From Arcobacter caeni (lineage in GTDB: Bacteria > Campylobacterota > Campylobacteria > Campylobacterales > Arcobacteraceae), in assembly GCF_003063245.1 (NCBI RefSeq), contig NZ_MUXE01000010.1, positions 28,889-92,888 on the forward strand: DNA of 64,000 bases, written 5' to 3'. Below are positions 9,745 to 19,725 of the stretch, in pieces (the first letter of the stretch is position 1; every line of letters begins with the position of its first letter). Made by a program: the position numbers and the translations under genes. The notes below the pieces were generated by a model. It searched no databases, was not told where the DNA came from, and saw only the letters and a list, made by a program, of their open reading frames with translations.

Positions 9745-10174
9745 TTACAACCAACGATCTACCTGTAATATCATGAAAAGTTTTTCTTCCATTATTAAAA
9801 AATCCTATTAGAAAACCTATATAAAAAAACATTTCTGAGAAAATTCTTCCGACTGCTCTTAAAAAAGATGAAAACATAGAAACTCTTCCCCATTCATTTG
9901 CATCTATAACTCTTATTTTTACAACTATTTTTCCAATTGTTGCTCCATAATACCAAACAAAAAAAGTTTGATATATAATTTTCAACATAATCAACGGAAA
10001 TGCCAATTCTGCTTTTAATAAATACATTAAAGCATCCATATCATGACTTACAGAAAGAATATCTCCCCAAAAAATCATCATAATAATTATAGTTACTAAA
10101 AAATCATCAATTACATAAGCCAATGCTCGTGAACGCATTGAAGCTAACTGAAGATTATCGCTGTTATTTTGCAT
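9737..10174 (-). CDS. RDD family membrane protein
   Basis: A 145-residue integral membrane protein with the hallmark RDD arrangement. The first membrane segment is preceded by RALAYVIDDF, and a later G-x-T-I-G-K motif (YYGATIGKIVVKIRVID) is present. There are three to four hydrophobic segments. The function of RDD proteins is mostly unknown; a few have been implicated in ion exchange. It lies between purD and lptD with an 8-nt overlap to lptD, so co-transcription is likely but does not fix a function. Confidence 0.8.
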   Translation of the reverse strand: MQNNSDNLQLASMRSRALAYVIDDFLVTIIIMMIFWGDILSVSHDMDALMYLLKAELAFPLIMLKIIYQTFFVWYYGATIGKIVVKIRVIDANEWGRVSMFSSFLRAVGRIFSEMFFYIGFLIGFFNNGRKTFHDITGRSLVVNA

Positions 10175-10180
10175 TAATTT

Positions 10181-11446
10181 CTACTTTAAAGCTTGATATG
10201 CAATATCAGATCTACATTTTTTACCAGCAAAATGAACTTGTCCACATAAAGCATAAGCTCTATCTCTTGCTTCTTTTATACTTTTCCCAAATCCAACACA
10301 AACTAAAACTCTTCCACCCGTTGCCATTAATTTACCATCAATCTTTTCAACACCAGCATAAGAAATATGAGAGTTATTTAATAAATCTTCATCCACTATT
10401 TTATCAACTATAATTTCAGCAGGAGTACTAGAACCATAAGGATAATTTCCACTTGCCATCACAACACCAACACTAAACTCATTTTTGATTTTAATATCTA
10501 ATTTATCAAGTTGTTTAGTTGCACCCTTATAAAATAGTTCAGAAACAGGAGTTTCTAATAAAGGCATTAAAATTTCACACTCAGGATCTCCAAATCTTAC
10601 ATTATATTCTAAAATAATTGGTTCACCTTTTACAACCATCACTCCAATAAATAAAACACCCTCAAAAGGAGCACCCTCTTTTTTCATTCCCTCAAGTGTT
10701 GGAATTATTACTCTTTCTTCTATTTTTTTATAAATATCATCATTTACTAAAGGTGTTGGAGCATACGCACCCATTCCACCAGTATTTGGTCCAGTATCAC
10801 CATCACCTATTCTTTTATGATCTTGAGCAGCTGGTAATACTTTATAATTTTCACCATCACAAATAGCAAAAACTGATAATTCATAACCATCTAAATACTC
10901 TTCAACTACTATTGAAGTTCCAGCATCACCAAAAGAAGTACCTGATAACATATCAGATGCTGCTTCTTTTGCTTCTTGTTTAGATTGGGCAATAATTACA
11001 CCTTTCCCACCACATAAACCATCTGCTTTTACAACTATTGGTAAATTCATTGTATCTATAAATTCATGTGCTTCTTTTTCATTTGAAGTCTCTATAAACG
11101 CTGCTGTTGGTATGTTATATCTTTTTAATATATTTTTCATATAAACTTTTGAACCCTCAAGAGCAGCTGCTGCGGCACTTGGTCCAAAAATAGTTAAGCT
11201 ATTTGCTTTAAATATATCAACAACACCATCTACTAATGGAGCTTCTGGTCCTACAATTGTTAAATCAATAGAATTATCTTTTGCCCAAAGAGCTAATTGA
11301 TTATAATCTTTAATATTTATATTTGTTCCCAATCTGTCAGTTGCACCATTTCCTGGCATAAAAAATAGATTATGAGCATTTTCTTTGTATATTGCTAATC
11401 CAATAGAGTATTCTCTACCACCATTACCAAGTATCAATATATTCAC
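10181..11446 (-). CDS. purD: Phosphoribosylamine-glycine ligase
   Basis: ATP-grasp ligase making glycinamide ribonucleotide in de novo purine synthesis. It begins [15 protein letters not shown] and shows the ATP-grasp signatures [16 protein letters not shown] and [13 protein letters not shown]; 421 residues is the usual length. The open frame extends about 100 nt further upstream, but that extension runs into the candidate 6S RNA. The GTG at 11446 has a good Shine-Dalgarno (AAGGAA, about 8 nt upstream) and gives the family N-terminus, so I chose it. Confidence 0.96.
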   Translation of the reverse strand: MNILILGNGGREYSIGLAIYKENAHNLFFMPGNGATDRLGTNINIKDYNQLALWAKDNSIDLTIVGPEAPLVDGVVDIFKANSLTIFGPSAAAAALEGSKVYMKNILKRYNIPTAAFIETSNEKEAHEFIDTMNLPIVVKADGLCGGKGVIIAQSKQEAKEAASDMLSGTSFGDAGTSIVVEEYLDGYELSVFAICDGENYKVLPAAQDHKRIGDGDTGPNTGGMGAYAPTPLVNDDIYKKIEERVIIPTLEGMKKEGAPFEGVLFIGVMVVKGEPIILEYNVRFGDPECEILMPLLETPVSELFYKGATKQLDKLDIKIKNEFSVGVVMASGNYPYGSSTPAEIIVDKIVDEDLLNNSHISYAGVEKIDGKLMATGGRVLVCVGFGKSIKEARDRAYALCGQVHFAGKKCRSDIAYQALK

Positions 11447-11469
11447 GATAATTCCTTGTTTAAAATTTA

Positions 11470-11645
11470 AAAAATCCGAGTAGCCGTTAACCATTAAAAT
11501 GGCCCTAAAAGCCACAATTCGCACACGGGAGAAATATTTTAGGAGCAAAAACGCAATGAATCGCTACACACCGTAAATCTACAACCACGCACTAAAATAT
11601 ATTATCGGACCCACAACAATGGAAATCCCGAACTACTTAGATTAT
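11470..11645 (-). ncRNA. ssrS: Candidate 6S RNA upstream of purD
   Basis: The 231-nt gap between hemD and purD holds a structured, relatively GC-rich segment. On the minus strand, an 11-nt closing stem with one mismatch forms between 11631-11641 and 11475-11485. A large internal region follows, then a perfect 9-bp stem between 11592-11600 and 11534-11542, with a further hairpin (GCGATTCATTGC) inside. Closing stem, central bulge and terminal stem over about 175 nt is the architecture of 6S RNA, which binds sigma-70 RNA polymerase. My recollection that epsilon-group 6S genes sit next to purD also supports the call. Ends are approximate. Confidence 0.65.
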
Positions 11646-11677
11646 CTTATTTTATCTAAAGATGTTTAAATTTGAGT

Positions 11678-12310
11678 TTAAAAAAAAGATTGCATTGCTA
11701 GATTTACACACTCATCTATTGATGTAGTAGAACTAATTATATATTCGACTTCTTTTGGCAAATATAAAGCTGTAGTTTTTCCAATAACAATTGCTTTATA
11801 AGAATCTTTCCAAGAGTATTGATTAAAAAAACATTCTACGCTTGAGGGTGATGTAAAAATAAATATAGAATTATCTTCTAAGACTTTAGTTGATTTTTTA
11901 CAAGATGTTTCGTAAGCTATCAATTCATCTAAAATAATTCCATTTTCTTTTAATATTTCTACTAAATTTGATACAGTTTTTGAAGCTTTTATATAAAGAA
12001 CTTTTTTATTTTTTAATACTGATATTAATTCTTGTGCAAATTCGTTTCCATGGGAAGTAATACCTGTAAAAACAACTTTTCCACCTAAACTCTCTATTAT
12101 TTGAGATGTTTTAGGAGCTATTACATAACAATCTTTATTTTTCCATTCTTTATTAAATGTTTCTAAAGAATAAACAGCATTTTTTGAAGTAAAAACTAAT
12201 GCATCATATTTTGATAAATCTATATTTGATTTAATATACTCTATTTGAAAAACTTCTAAATTTTCCACATCTGGATATTTTTGATTACTTAAAAGATATA
12301 TTTTAGCCAT
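11678..12310 (-). CDS. hemD: Uroporphyrinogen-III synthase
   Basis: Cyclises hydroxymethylbilane to uroporphyrinogen III in tetrapyrrole synthesis. HemD sequences diverge strongly; this 210-residue protein has the two-domain pattern with the diagnostic stretch DALVFTSKNAVYSL and, later, FIFTSPSSVECFF followed by AIVIGKTTALYL. The start ATG at 12310 overlaps the end of the upstream SulP gene by 8 nt. Its stop is about 33 nt from the candidate 6S RNA. Confidence 0.88.
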   Translation of the reverse strand: MAKIYLLSNQKYPDVENLEVFQIEYIKSNIDLSKYDALVFTSKNAVYSLETFNKEWKNKDCYVIAPKTSQIIESLGGKVVFTGITSHGNEFAQELISVLKNKKVLYIKASKTVSNLVEILKENGIILDELIAYETSCKKSTKVLEDNSIFIFTSPSSVECFFNQYSWKDSYKAIVIGKTTALYLPKEVEYIISSTTSIDECVNLAMQSFF

Positions 12311-13874
12311 TATTTAACTCATACTTTTGGGTGTAATTTATTGCGTCATCAAGATCATTATAAATTTTTATATTTTTAAATACATTATCTGTATCAACTG
12401 TTAAAACTTTTCTTTTATGTCTATATTTTAAAACTAATATTATTTCTAAATCTTTACTTTTAAATTTTTCGATTATCTCTTCCAGTGTAAAAATTGCAGA
12501 TATATCTAAAAAAGAGACATCTAAACAATCTATTATTATTTTTTTACTATTTTTTACTTTTTCTAATCTAATATCTAAAGCAGATGCTGTTCCAAAAAAT
12601 AAAGAACCAGTTACTTTTATAATTTCAACATCATGGTTTTCAATATCTATATCAAAAGCTACTTTTGAGCGTCTTATTTTTATTTGAGTATTTTTAGAAA
12701 TTTGATAAACAGCTATTATTGAAGAAATTGTAATACCAACACCAACAGCCATAATTAAATCAACAAATATAGTAAGTAAAAATACAGTTAACATAATAAT
12801 CAAATCTTGTTTTGATACTTTATTTAACACTTTTAAAAACTTATAATCTAAAATATCAAAACCAACTTTTATTAAAATTCCTGATAAAACAGCAAGTGGA
12901 ATTTTTGAAGCAAGTGGCGCTAAAAAAAGTACAATTATCAAAAGTGTAATAGAATGTACTATTCCAGATAGTTTTGTAGTTGCGCCACTATTTATATTTA
13001 TAACCGTTCTCATGGTTGCCCCTGCTCCTGGAATTGCTCCAAAAAATGAACAAACCATATTTCCTAAACCCTGACCTATTAACTCTTTTTTAGAATCATG
13101 TTTTGTTTTTGTTTTAGAATCTGCAACAACTGATGTTAACAGTGAATCAATAGTTCCTAAAAGAGCTAAAGTAATTGCAAGAGTTAAAATCGTGCTTAAT
13201 TTTAAAATATCAAAAGAAATAGGAAAAATAAATTCAGGCAATCCCATAGGAATTGCTCCTATTGTTGTGATTTTAAAATCCATAAAAATTGAAAAATAAG
13301 TCATGAAAACTAAAGAGATTAATGCAGAAGGCACGATTTCTGATATTTTTTTAGGAGTTAAAAACATTATTGATAAAGTAATAGTTGCAATAATAATTGC
13401 TTCATAATTTAGTTTATTTATCGTATCTAAAAGATGAGTTAATGTATAAACAATAGAACTATAACCCTCAACACCTAAAAAATGGTTTATTTGTAAAATT
13501 ATTATAATTACACCAATACCACACATAAAACCTGAAATTACAGGATATGGAATATATTTTATCCATTTTCCAATTCCAACTATTCCAAAAGATATTTGCA
13601 TAATTCCTGCTAAAAAAACAACTGTCATCACTGTAGAAAAATCATTTGGGAATGTGGCTATTGTAGTAGCTACAATAACTGTCATAGGACCTGTTGGTCC
13701 TGAAATTTGAGTAGGAGTTCCACCAAAAGCAGCAGCAAAAAAACCTAATATAATTGCACCATATAAACCTGCAATTGCTCCAGCTCCACTGGCAACTCCA
13801 AAAGCTAAGGCTAAAGGAAGAGCAACAACAGCAGCTGTTACACCTGCAAATATATCATTTTTTACTCTAGTCAA
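12303..13874 (-). CDS. SulP family anion transporter with STAS domain
   Basis: Integral membrane protein of the SLC26/SulP family, 523 residues. The N-terminal signature region (VTAAVVALPLALAFGVASG) and about a dozen hydrophobic segments are followed by a cytoplasmic STAS domain from about residue 410. The STAS core reads IIIDCLDVSFLDISAIFTLEE. The family transports sulfate, bicarbonate or other anions; the substrate cannot be read from the sequence. The gene is coupled to hemD by an 8-nt overlap and separated from der by 23 nt. Confidence 0.88.
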   Translation of the reverse strand: MTRVKNDIFAGVTAAVVALPLALAFGVASGAGAIAGLYGAIILGFFAAAFGGTPTQISGPTGPMTVIVATTIATFPNDFSTVMTVVFLAGIMQISFGIVGIGKWIKYIPYPVISGFMCGIGVIIIILQINHFLGVEGYSSIVYTLTHLLDTINKLNYEAIIIATITLSIMFLTPKKISEIVPSALISLVFMTYFSIFMDFKITTIGAIPMGLPEFIFPISFDILKLSTILTLAITLALLGTIDSLLTSVVADSKTKTKHDSKKELIGQGLGNMVCSFFGAIPGAGATMRTVININSGATTKLSGIVHSITLLIIVLFLAPLASKIPLAVLSGILIKVGFDILDYKFLKVLNKVSKQDLIIMLTVFLLTIFVDLIMAVGVGITISSIIAVYQISKNTQIKIRRSKVAFDIDIENHDVEIIKVTGSLFFGTASALDIRLEKVKNSKKIIIDCLDVSFLDISAIFTLEEIIEKFKSKDLEIILVLKYRHKRKVLTVDTDNVFKNIKIYNDLDDAINYTQKYELNNG

Positions 13875-13897
13875 GGAAAACTCCTAAAAAGTTAAGG

Positions 13898-15376
13898 TTA
13901 TTTAGTATCTCTTTCTAAATATTCTTCATCACCCATTTTATCATGTTTCCCACGAGCAATAACATGAATTGGAGTTCCCTCAAAATTGAAATTATCTCTT
14001 AAATAATTAATTAAATATCTTTTATATGTAAAGTGTAAAAGATTTGGTTTATTCATAACTAACGCAATTCTTGGTGGTTTTATATCAAATTGAGTTGTAT
14101 AATAAATTCTTAAATATGCACCATTTGGACTTGGAAGTGAGTGTCTCATTACAGCTTCTTCTATTACTCTATGTAATTTTGAAGTTGGAATTCTTTGTGT
14201 ATAATTATTGAAAATTTCTATAATTTTATCTTTTAATCTTTCAATACTTCTTCCCGTTTTTGCAGAAACTGCCATAATTGGAGCATAAGATAAAAATCTA
14301 AATCTTCTTCTGATTTCCTCTTGCATTTTCTCAAAAGTTTCCATATTTTCGTCCCATTTATTTAGAACAATAATAGTAGCAAGTCCATATTCATCAACAA
14401 GTCCTGCAATTTTTTCATCTAAATCAGAAAGTTCTTTTGATGCATCTAAAATAACCAAAGCCATATTTGCTTTTTCTAACATCTCTTTTGTTCTCATTAA
14501 GGCAAATTTTTCAATTCCCTCAATGCTTCCTCTTCTTCTTAACCCAGCTGTATCAACAAATGTTACATTTTTATCTTGATATTCAAAAGATTCATCAACT
14601 GGATCAATTGTAGTACCGGCAACGGGAGAAACCACTGATCTTTCCATACCAACAATAGCATTTAAAATAGAAGATTTTCCTACATTCACTTTTCCAATGA
14701 TAGCAACTCTAATATTATTATCAATTATTAGATTTTCAAGTGGATTTTCTAAATTTGGTACAAAATCACCCTCTTCTTCACTTGAATAATCTTCATCATC
14801 AAAATCAAAGTTAGCTTCTTTTTCTTTTTTAATAGCTTCAGCTTCTTCTAAAGCTACAGTTTCAAGATTAACTGGAAGATGTTGATAAATCCAATCAAAT
14901 AGATTTTTTGTTCCTCTATTATGAGAAACAGAAACTCCAAAAAGATTCTCTTCACCTATTCCAAACTCAAAAAATTCCCATAATCTTTCTAATTCTTTAT
15001 CATTATCAATTTTATTTACAACTAAAGCTAATTCTTTTCCTAATCTTTGAAGCTCATAAAATAATTCTTTATCCTTATCATCAGGTATATTTTTACCATC
15101 AACCATAAAAAGTATTATATCAGCCTCTTTTGCCGTCTCAATAGCTTTTCTTTTTACATTTGAAAATATTGCATCATTTGTTTCATCAATACCACCTGTA
15201 TCTAACATTAATGCTTTTCTATCTAATATTTCTATTTCATGTTTTCTAATATCTCTTGTAGTTCCTGCTATATCTGATACAATTGCAATTCTTTTATTTG
15301 CAATTCTATTAAAAAGTGAAGATTTTCCTACATTTGGTTGCCCTATTAGAGCAATTTTTTTTAATGTTTTATCCAT
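13898..15376 (-). CDS. der: Ribosome biogenesis GTPase Der (EngA)
   Basis: Double GTPase required for 50S ribosomal subunit assembly. The first G domain has GQPNVGKSSLFN, DTGGI and NKID; the second has GKVNVGKSSILN, DTAGLRRRG and NKWD, joined by an acidic linker (about residues 180-210). A C-terminal KH-like domain includes YLINYLRDNFNFEGTPI. The frame is open back to an ATG at 15427, but that codon lies inside the terminator stem-loop of the preceding gene. The internal ATG at 15376 (MDKTLKKIALIGQ) gives the family N-terminus and is preferred. Confidence 0.95.
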   Translation of the reverse strand: MDKTLKKIALIGQPNVGKSSLFNRIANKRIAIVSDIAGTTRDIRKHEIEILDRKALMLDTGGIDETNDAIFSNVKRKAIETAKEADIILFMVDGKNIPDDKDKELFYELQRLGKELALVVNKIDNDKELERLWEFFEFGIGEENLFGVSVSHNRGTKNLFDWIYQHLPVNLETVALEEAEAIKKEKEANFDFDDEDYSSEEEGDFVPNLENPLENLIIDNNIRVAIIGKVNVGKSSILNAIVGMERSVVSPVAGTTIDPVDESFEYQDKNVTFVDTAGLRRRGSIEGIEKFALMRTKEMLEKANMALVILDASKELSDLDEKIAGLVDEYGLATIIVLNKWDENMETFEKMQEEIRRRFRFLSYAPIMAVSAKTGRSIERLKDKIIEIFNNYTQRIPTSKLHRVIEEAVMRHSLPSPNGAYLRIYYTTQFDIKPPRIALVMNKPNLLHFTYKRYLINYLRDNFNFEGTPIHVIARGKHDKMGDEEYLERDTK

Positions 15377-15410
15377 AAATTTTTTTAATCCTAATTTTTT
15401 ATCATAAACT

Positions 15411-15445
15411 AAAAAAGGTATTAGCATAAATGGCTAATACCTTTT
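15411..15445 (-). terminator. Intrinsic terminator between hpf and der
   Basis: A perfect 13-bp inverted repeat (15413-15425 and 15433-15445, 7-nt loop) is followed on the minus strand by a run of six T. It ends hpf transcripts and makes an upstream start for der implausible. Confidence 0.85.
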
Positions 15446-15463
15446 CACTAACAAAAGCTTTTT

Positions 15464-16006
15464 TTAATATAATCCAAATTTACCTTGAACTGAACTTTTA
15501 TAAAGAACTCTCATAACATCATCTTTGTCATAGAAAACTTTGAATAAAGCATCAGATGCTTTTAATTCTTCTAATGCTTCTTCAATATCCATTGGTTTAT
15601 AAGATGTTAATCTTACAGGAGCAATTTCATCCTCAAATTTTTCTAGTTCAAGAGCGATATTATCTTGAATTTCAGAAGATTCAATTTCAGTTAATTTTGT
15701 AGCTTTATGAGCTGCAATTTTATCATGATGTCTTCTTAATACTTTTGATACTCTATCAACTGCAATGTCGATAGCTGCATATAAATCTTTATCTTTTTGT
15801 TTTACAACAATAGTATCTAAATGAGCTATATTTAATGTGAATTCAAAAGAGAAAGCTTTTTTACCATGTTTTTCATCTTGAGAAATAATTGCATTCACAG
15901 AAATAATGTCTAGGTTATATTTTTTAAAAACTTCTACTGAGCTATTAATGTAATCTTTAATTGAATCTGTTAAATCTACGTGTCTTCCTACAATACCTGT
16001 ATTCAT
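15464..16006 (-). CDS. hpf: Ribosome hibernation promoting factor, long form
   Basis: Binds the 30S decoding region and, through its C-terminal domain, dimerises 70S ribosomes in stationary phase. Residues 1-110 are the S30AE/YfiA domain (MNTGIVGRHVDLTDSIKDYI; VSKVLRRHHDKI). Residues 125-180 are the C-terminal dimerisation domain ending DVMRVLYKSSVQGKFGLY. At 180 residues this is the long HPF type. It is monocistronic, with its own terminator and a 185-nt upstream gap. Confidence 0.93.
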   Translation of the reverse strand: MNTGIVGRHVDLTDSIKDYINSSVEVFKKYNLDIISVNAIISQDEKHGKKAFSFEFTLNIAHLDTIVVKQKDKDLYAAIDIAVDRVSKVLRRHHDKIAAHKATKLTEIESSEIQDNIALELEKFEDEIAPVRLTSYKPMDIEEALEELKASDALFKVFYDKDDVMRVLYKSSVQGKFGLY

Positions 16007-16191
16007 AGTGTACTCCTTAATTGTTATTTATAATTCTACCATAAAAAAGATAAAATACAAGAAGCTCCGCTAAATCGGTTTTTTTGTATAGAAACAATAT
16101 CAAAAGTATAATTTTAAAGTAGCAATTAATGGATTGTAAAAATAATCTTATTCTTTTATACTTTCAGAATATAAAATCTAGGAGTATTTAA

Positions 16192-17421
16192 ATGAATAAA
16201 ATATCAACTGTTCAAGAAAATCAAACAAAAGAAAAGTTGCATAAATCTTTTTTTAATAATTATTCAAATATTTTACCTCCAATAATCGCTGGATTAATAT
16301 CAGTTATTGTTAATTATGGTGGAACTTTTATTTTAATTTTTCAAGCTGCACAAATGGCTGGACTTAGTCCTGAACTAACCGCTTCATGGGTTTGGTCTAT
16401 TTCTATAGGTGTTGGAATTACAGGGATACTACTAAGTTGGTATACAAAAGAACCAATTATTACTGCATGGTCTACACCTGCTGCTGCATTTTTGATTACT
16501 GCTCTTGTAGCTGTTCCTTATGCTGAAGCCATTGGTGCATATTTACTTTCAGCATTAGCATTCGTAATATTAGGAATCACAGGTTATTTTGGAAAATTAA
16601 TTCGTTTAATTCCTGTTAGTATCGCTTCTGGTTTATTAGCAGGTATTTTATTACAATTTGGTATTTCTGCTTTTTCAAATATGACCATTGATCCAAGTTT
16701 GGCAATATCAATGTTTTTTGTTTATCTTTTTGCTAAACGATTTTCTGCAAGATACGCAATTGTAAGTGTTTTAACCTTTGGATTTATTTTCTTAGTGCTT
16801 CAATCACAGATTGATTTTTCTGGATTTGAACTTAAATTAGCATATCCAATTTTTACTGAACCTGCTTTTTCAATAAATGCAACATTAAGTGTTGCCTTGC
16901 CTTTATTTTTAATTACTTTAACAGGACAATATATGCCTGGTTTATTGATACTTAAAAATGATGGTTTTAAAACAAGTGCAAAACCTATTCTTGCAATTAC
17001 TGGTTTAGGTTCATTTTTAATGGCACCTTTTGGTTCTCATGCTTTTAATCTAGCAGCAATCACTGCTGCAATTTGTACTGGTAAAGAATCTCATGAAGAT
17101 CCATCAAAAAGATGGATTGCAGGTGTTGCAGCAGGTGTATTTTATATTTTGGTGGGTATTTTTGGTGTTACACTTGCAGCTTTATTTACAGCTTTTCCAA
17201 CAGCATTTATTAGTACATTAGCAGGTCTTGCTTTGTTAAGTACTATTGCTGGAAGCCTTGCAAATGCAATAAGTGATAGTAATACAAGAGAGGCTGCTTT
17301 AATTACTTTTCTTGCAACTGCTGCAAATATTAATTTATTTGGGATTGGTGGAGCATTTTGGGGACTTGTTTTAGGATTAATTTCTTATCTTATTTTAAAT
17401 GGTAAATTTAAAAGAAATTAA
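16192..17421 (+). CDS. BenE family benzoate/H+ symporter-like protein
   Basis: A 409-residue membrane protein with about 11-12 hydrophobic segments. It carries the BenE/YdcO hallmark AWSTPAAAFLITA, followed by PVSIASGLLAGILLQFG and, in the second half, APFGSHAFNLAAITAAI. Family members import benzoate or related aromatics with protons. No aromatic degradation genes lie nearby, so the substrate is uncertain. It is a single-gene unit on the plus strand between minus-strand genes. A -10 candidate TATAAT is at 16107-16112, the RBS is AGGAG, and a strong hairpin terminates it. Confidence 0.88.
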   Translation: MNKISTVQENQTKEKLHKSFFNNYSNILPPIIAGLISVIVNYGGTFILIFQAAQMAGLSPELTASWVWSISIGVGITGILLSWYTKEPIITAWSTPAAAFLITALVAVPYAEAIGAYLLSALAFVILGITGYFGKLIRLIPVSIASGLLAGILLQFGISAFSNMTIDPSLAISMFFVYLFAKRFSARYAIVSVLTFGFIFLVLQSQIDFSGFELKLAYPIFTEPAFSINATLSVALPLFLITLTGQYMPGLLILKNDGFKTSAKPILAITGLGSFLMAPFGSHAFNLAAITAAICTGKESHEDPSKRWIAGVAAGVFYILVGIFGVTLAALFTAFPTAFISTLAGLALLSTIAGSLANAISDSNTREAALITFLATAANINLFGIGGAFWGLVLGLISYLILNGKFKRN

Positions 17422-17432
17422 TTTTGTATTCT

Positions 17433-17464
17433 GAGATTATGAAATAAAGTTATTTCATAATCTC
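17433..17464. terminator. Bidirectional stem-loop terminator
   Basis: A perfect 15-bp inverted repeat (17433-17447 and 17450-17464) with a 2-nt loop lies 12 nt after the BenE-like gene stop. It sits between convergent genes, so it can also serve ftsK on the minus strand. Confidence 0.75.
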
Positions 17465-17510
17465 TTCAACAAAAATAAATACTTAGTGTAAATAAAAAGT
17501 AACATCCTAC

Positions 17511-19715
17511 TTAAATAAGAATTTCTCTATTTCCTTTGGCATTAACTTCTGATAAAATACCTGATTGTTCTAGCTGTTCTACTATTGTTGCTGCTCGGTT
17601 ATAACCAATTCTCAGTCTTCTTTGAATATATGAAATAGAAGTTTTTTTCTCAGTTAAAACAATCTCTTTCGCATCTTCGTATAACTCATCAAATTCAATA
17701 TTTGTAGTTGTATTTGAACTACTTGAATTTACACTTGAAGTCCTATCTTTTATAAAATTCATATCATACTCAACAACTCTTTGTTCTTTTAAGAAATCTA
17801 CAACTTTTTCAATTTCTGTTTCTGTCGACCAGGGTGCGTGAATTCGCACAAGTCCAGACATTCCAGGAGGTGTAAATAACATATCTCCTTTTCCTAATAA
17901 AGACTCAGCTCCCATAGAATCCAAAATGATTTTAGAATCTATTCTTTGCCCTACTTTATAAGATAATCTACTTGGTAAATTGGCTTTTATAAGTCCCGTT
18001 ACAACATCAACAGATGGTCTTTGAGTTGCTACTATTAAGTGAATTCCCGATGCTCTTGCCATTTGTGCAAGTCTTGCAATTGAATACTCAACATCTTTTC
18101 CACTTGTCATCATTAAATCGGCTAACTCATCAATTACAACCACAATATAAGGCATAGTATCATACCCCTCTACTTTTGCTTTGTCATTGTAGTTTTCAAT
18201 ATTTTTAGTTTTAGTTTTTGACATTAAAGTGTATCGTCTCTCCATTTCTGAAACCATATTTGCTAAGGCATTTATCGCATCACCTGCTTTTGTAATAACA
18301 GGAGTTAAAAGATGAGGAATATCGTTATACATTGAAAACTCAAGCATTTTTGGATCAATCATTACCAGTCTTAAATTATCTGGTGAATTTTTATAAAGCA
18401 ATGATAAAATCATTGAATTTATTCCAACTGATTTTCCAGAACCCGTTGTTCCTGCAATTAATAAGTGAGGAAGTTTTTTAAGGTCTGTAATAAATGGTTT
18501 ACCAACAATATCTTTTCCTAAAATCATTGTAAGTGGAGATTTTGAATTCTGGAAAATCTCACTATCAAGTAATTCTTTTAGATAAATCGTTTGCGTATCT
18601 TCATTTGGAACTTCAATTCCTACAACATCTTTTCCAGGAATTGGAGCTTGAATCCTAATTGTTTGAGCCTTAAGCGCCATTGCTAAGTCATCTTGAAGAC
18701 CTAAAATTTTTGAAACTTTTACATTTGGTGCTGGTTTAAACTCAAAAGTTGTAACAACGGGACCTGTATAAGTTCGTACAACATCTCCATCGATTTTAAA
18801 CATCGCTAATTTATCAAGTAAATCTGCGATTTTTTGGTCAATAAAAGCTTCTGAAACCTTTGATTTATTGTCTTTTGGTGAATCTTGAAAAAATGAACTT
18901 GGAGGTAATTTAAAGTTTTTTGGTTTTTCAGTTTTTCCTAATTCTATTTGGTCTAATAGTTTTTTATTTTCTTCTAACTCTTCAACTATTAAATTGTGTG
19001 ATTCAGCATTTGTTTTTTCTACATATTTTTCATCAAATAACGAGTTGTCAAAAGATTCTTCTTCTTTTTTTGTTTCTTCTTTTCTTAAAACCAAAGGAAC
19101 AATTTTTTTAGCATTAGATTCTATTGCTTTTATTTCTAAAATATTTTTATCTAATTTTTTTTCTATATTTTTATAAACAGTTTGATTAATCTCTTCATTT
19201 CTTTTTTCTCTATTTTTATTTTCTATTTTTTTAATATTTAGACTATTTCTCAGTTTTATTTTATTTTTAAGTTTATGCAAATCTTCTAATTCAAAATCTG
19301 AATTCTCAAACAACACTATAACAGAAATTATAAATCCAACTAAAACGAAAAAATAAAGTCCAGCTCGTCCTATTATTGGACTTAAACTATCAACTAAAAT
19401 ATTACCAATTTCTCCCCTTAAATAAGGGTTTTCAATAAGTAATGCTTGTAAAATCAAAGATACAAAAAGTAATAAAAATACGACTAATATATTTAAAACT
19501 AAATCTCTTTCTTTTATATTTTTAAAATTTATAATATATAAAATGTAGATAAATAAAAATAAACTAACATAAGATAAATATCCAAAATATTTATGTGAAT
19601 AATCTGAAAAAACATACCCAACATTTCCAACTACATCTTGAGCACTTTCAAAAGTGGAAAATTGGAAATAAATAATTATAAATAAAAAGATTAATGATAT
19701 GATTTTTTTTGCTAT
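17511..19715 (-). CDS. ftsK: DNA translocase FtsK, non-canonical start codon
   Basis: Septal DNA pump for chromosome segregation. Walker A is GTTGSGKSVGIN, Walker B VVVIDELADLMM, and the C-terminal gamma winged-helix (SISYIQRRLRIGYNRAATIV) reads KOPS sites. The first standard start in frame is a TTG at 19457, which would remove three of the four membrane helices. The frame stays open upstream and encodes clear hydrophobic helices (IISLIFLFIIIYF; YVSLFLFIYILYI; LNILVVFLLLFVSLIL) with no ATG, GTG or TTG at all. AAAGG overlapping the lpxD stop is properly spaced from an ATA at 19715 followed by AKKII, so initiation at ATA (or the adjacent ATC) is inferred. About 734 residues. Confidence 0.9.
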   Translation of the reverse strand: MAKKIISLIFLFIIIYFQFSTFESAQDVVGNVGYVFSDYSHKYFGYLSYVSLFLFIYILYIINFKNIKERDLVLNILVVFLLLFVSLILQALLIENPYLRGEIGNILVDSLSPIIGRAGLYFFVLVGFIISVIVLFENSDFELEDLHKLKNKIKLRNSLNIKKIENKNREKRNEEINQTVYKNIEKKLDKNILEIKAIESNAKKIVPLVLRKEETKKEEESFDNSLFDEKYVEKTNAESHNLIVEELEENKKLLDQIELGKTEKPKNFKLPPSSFFQDSPKDNKSKVSEAFIDQKIADLLDKLAMFKIDGDVVRTYTGPVVTTFEFKPAPNVKVSKILGLQDDLAMALKAQTIRIQAPIPGKDVVGIEVPNEDTQTIYLKELLDSEIFQNSKSPLTMILGKDIVGKPFITDLKKLPHLLIAGTTGSGKSVGINSMILSLLYKNSPDNLRLVMIDPKMLEFSMYNDIPHLLTPVITKAGDAINALANMVSEMERRYTLMSKTKTKNIENYNDKAKVEGYDTMPYIVVVIDELADLMMTSGKDVEYSIARLAQMARASGIHLIVATQRPSVDVVTGLIKANLPSRLSYKVGQRIDSKIILDSMGAESLLGKGDMLFTPPGMSGLVRIHAPWSTETEIEKVVDFLKEQRVVEYDMNFIKDRTSSVNSSSSNTTTNIEFDELYEDAKEIVLTEKKTSISYIQRRLRIGYNRAATIVEQLEQSGILSEVNAKGNREILI

Positions 19716-19725
19716 GATAAAGCCT

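Noticed and set aside
11447..11548. Longer purD start at 11548
   Set aside because: The extra residues are unlike the family and the DNA is part of the 6S-like RNA; the GTG at 11446 has a proper ribosome site.
15377..15427. der start at 15427
   Set aside because: The codon is inside the loop/stem of the hpf terminator; the ATG at 15376 yields the family N-terminus.
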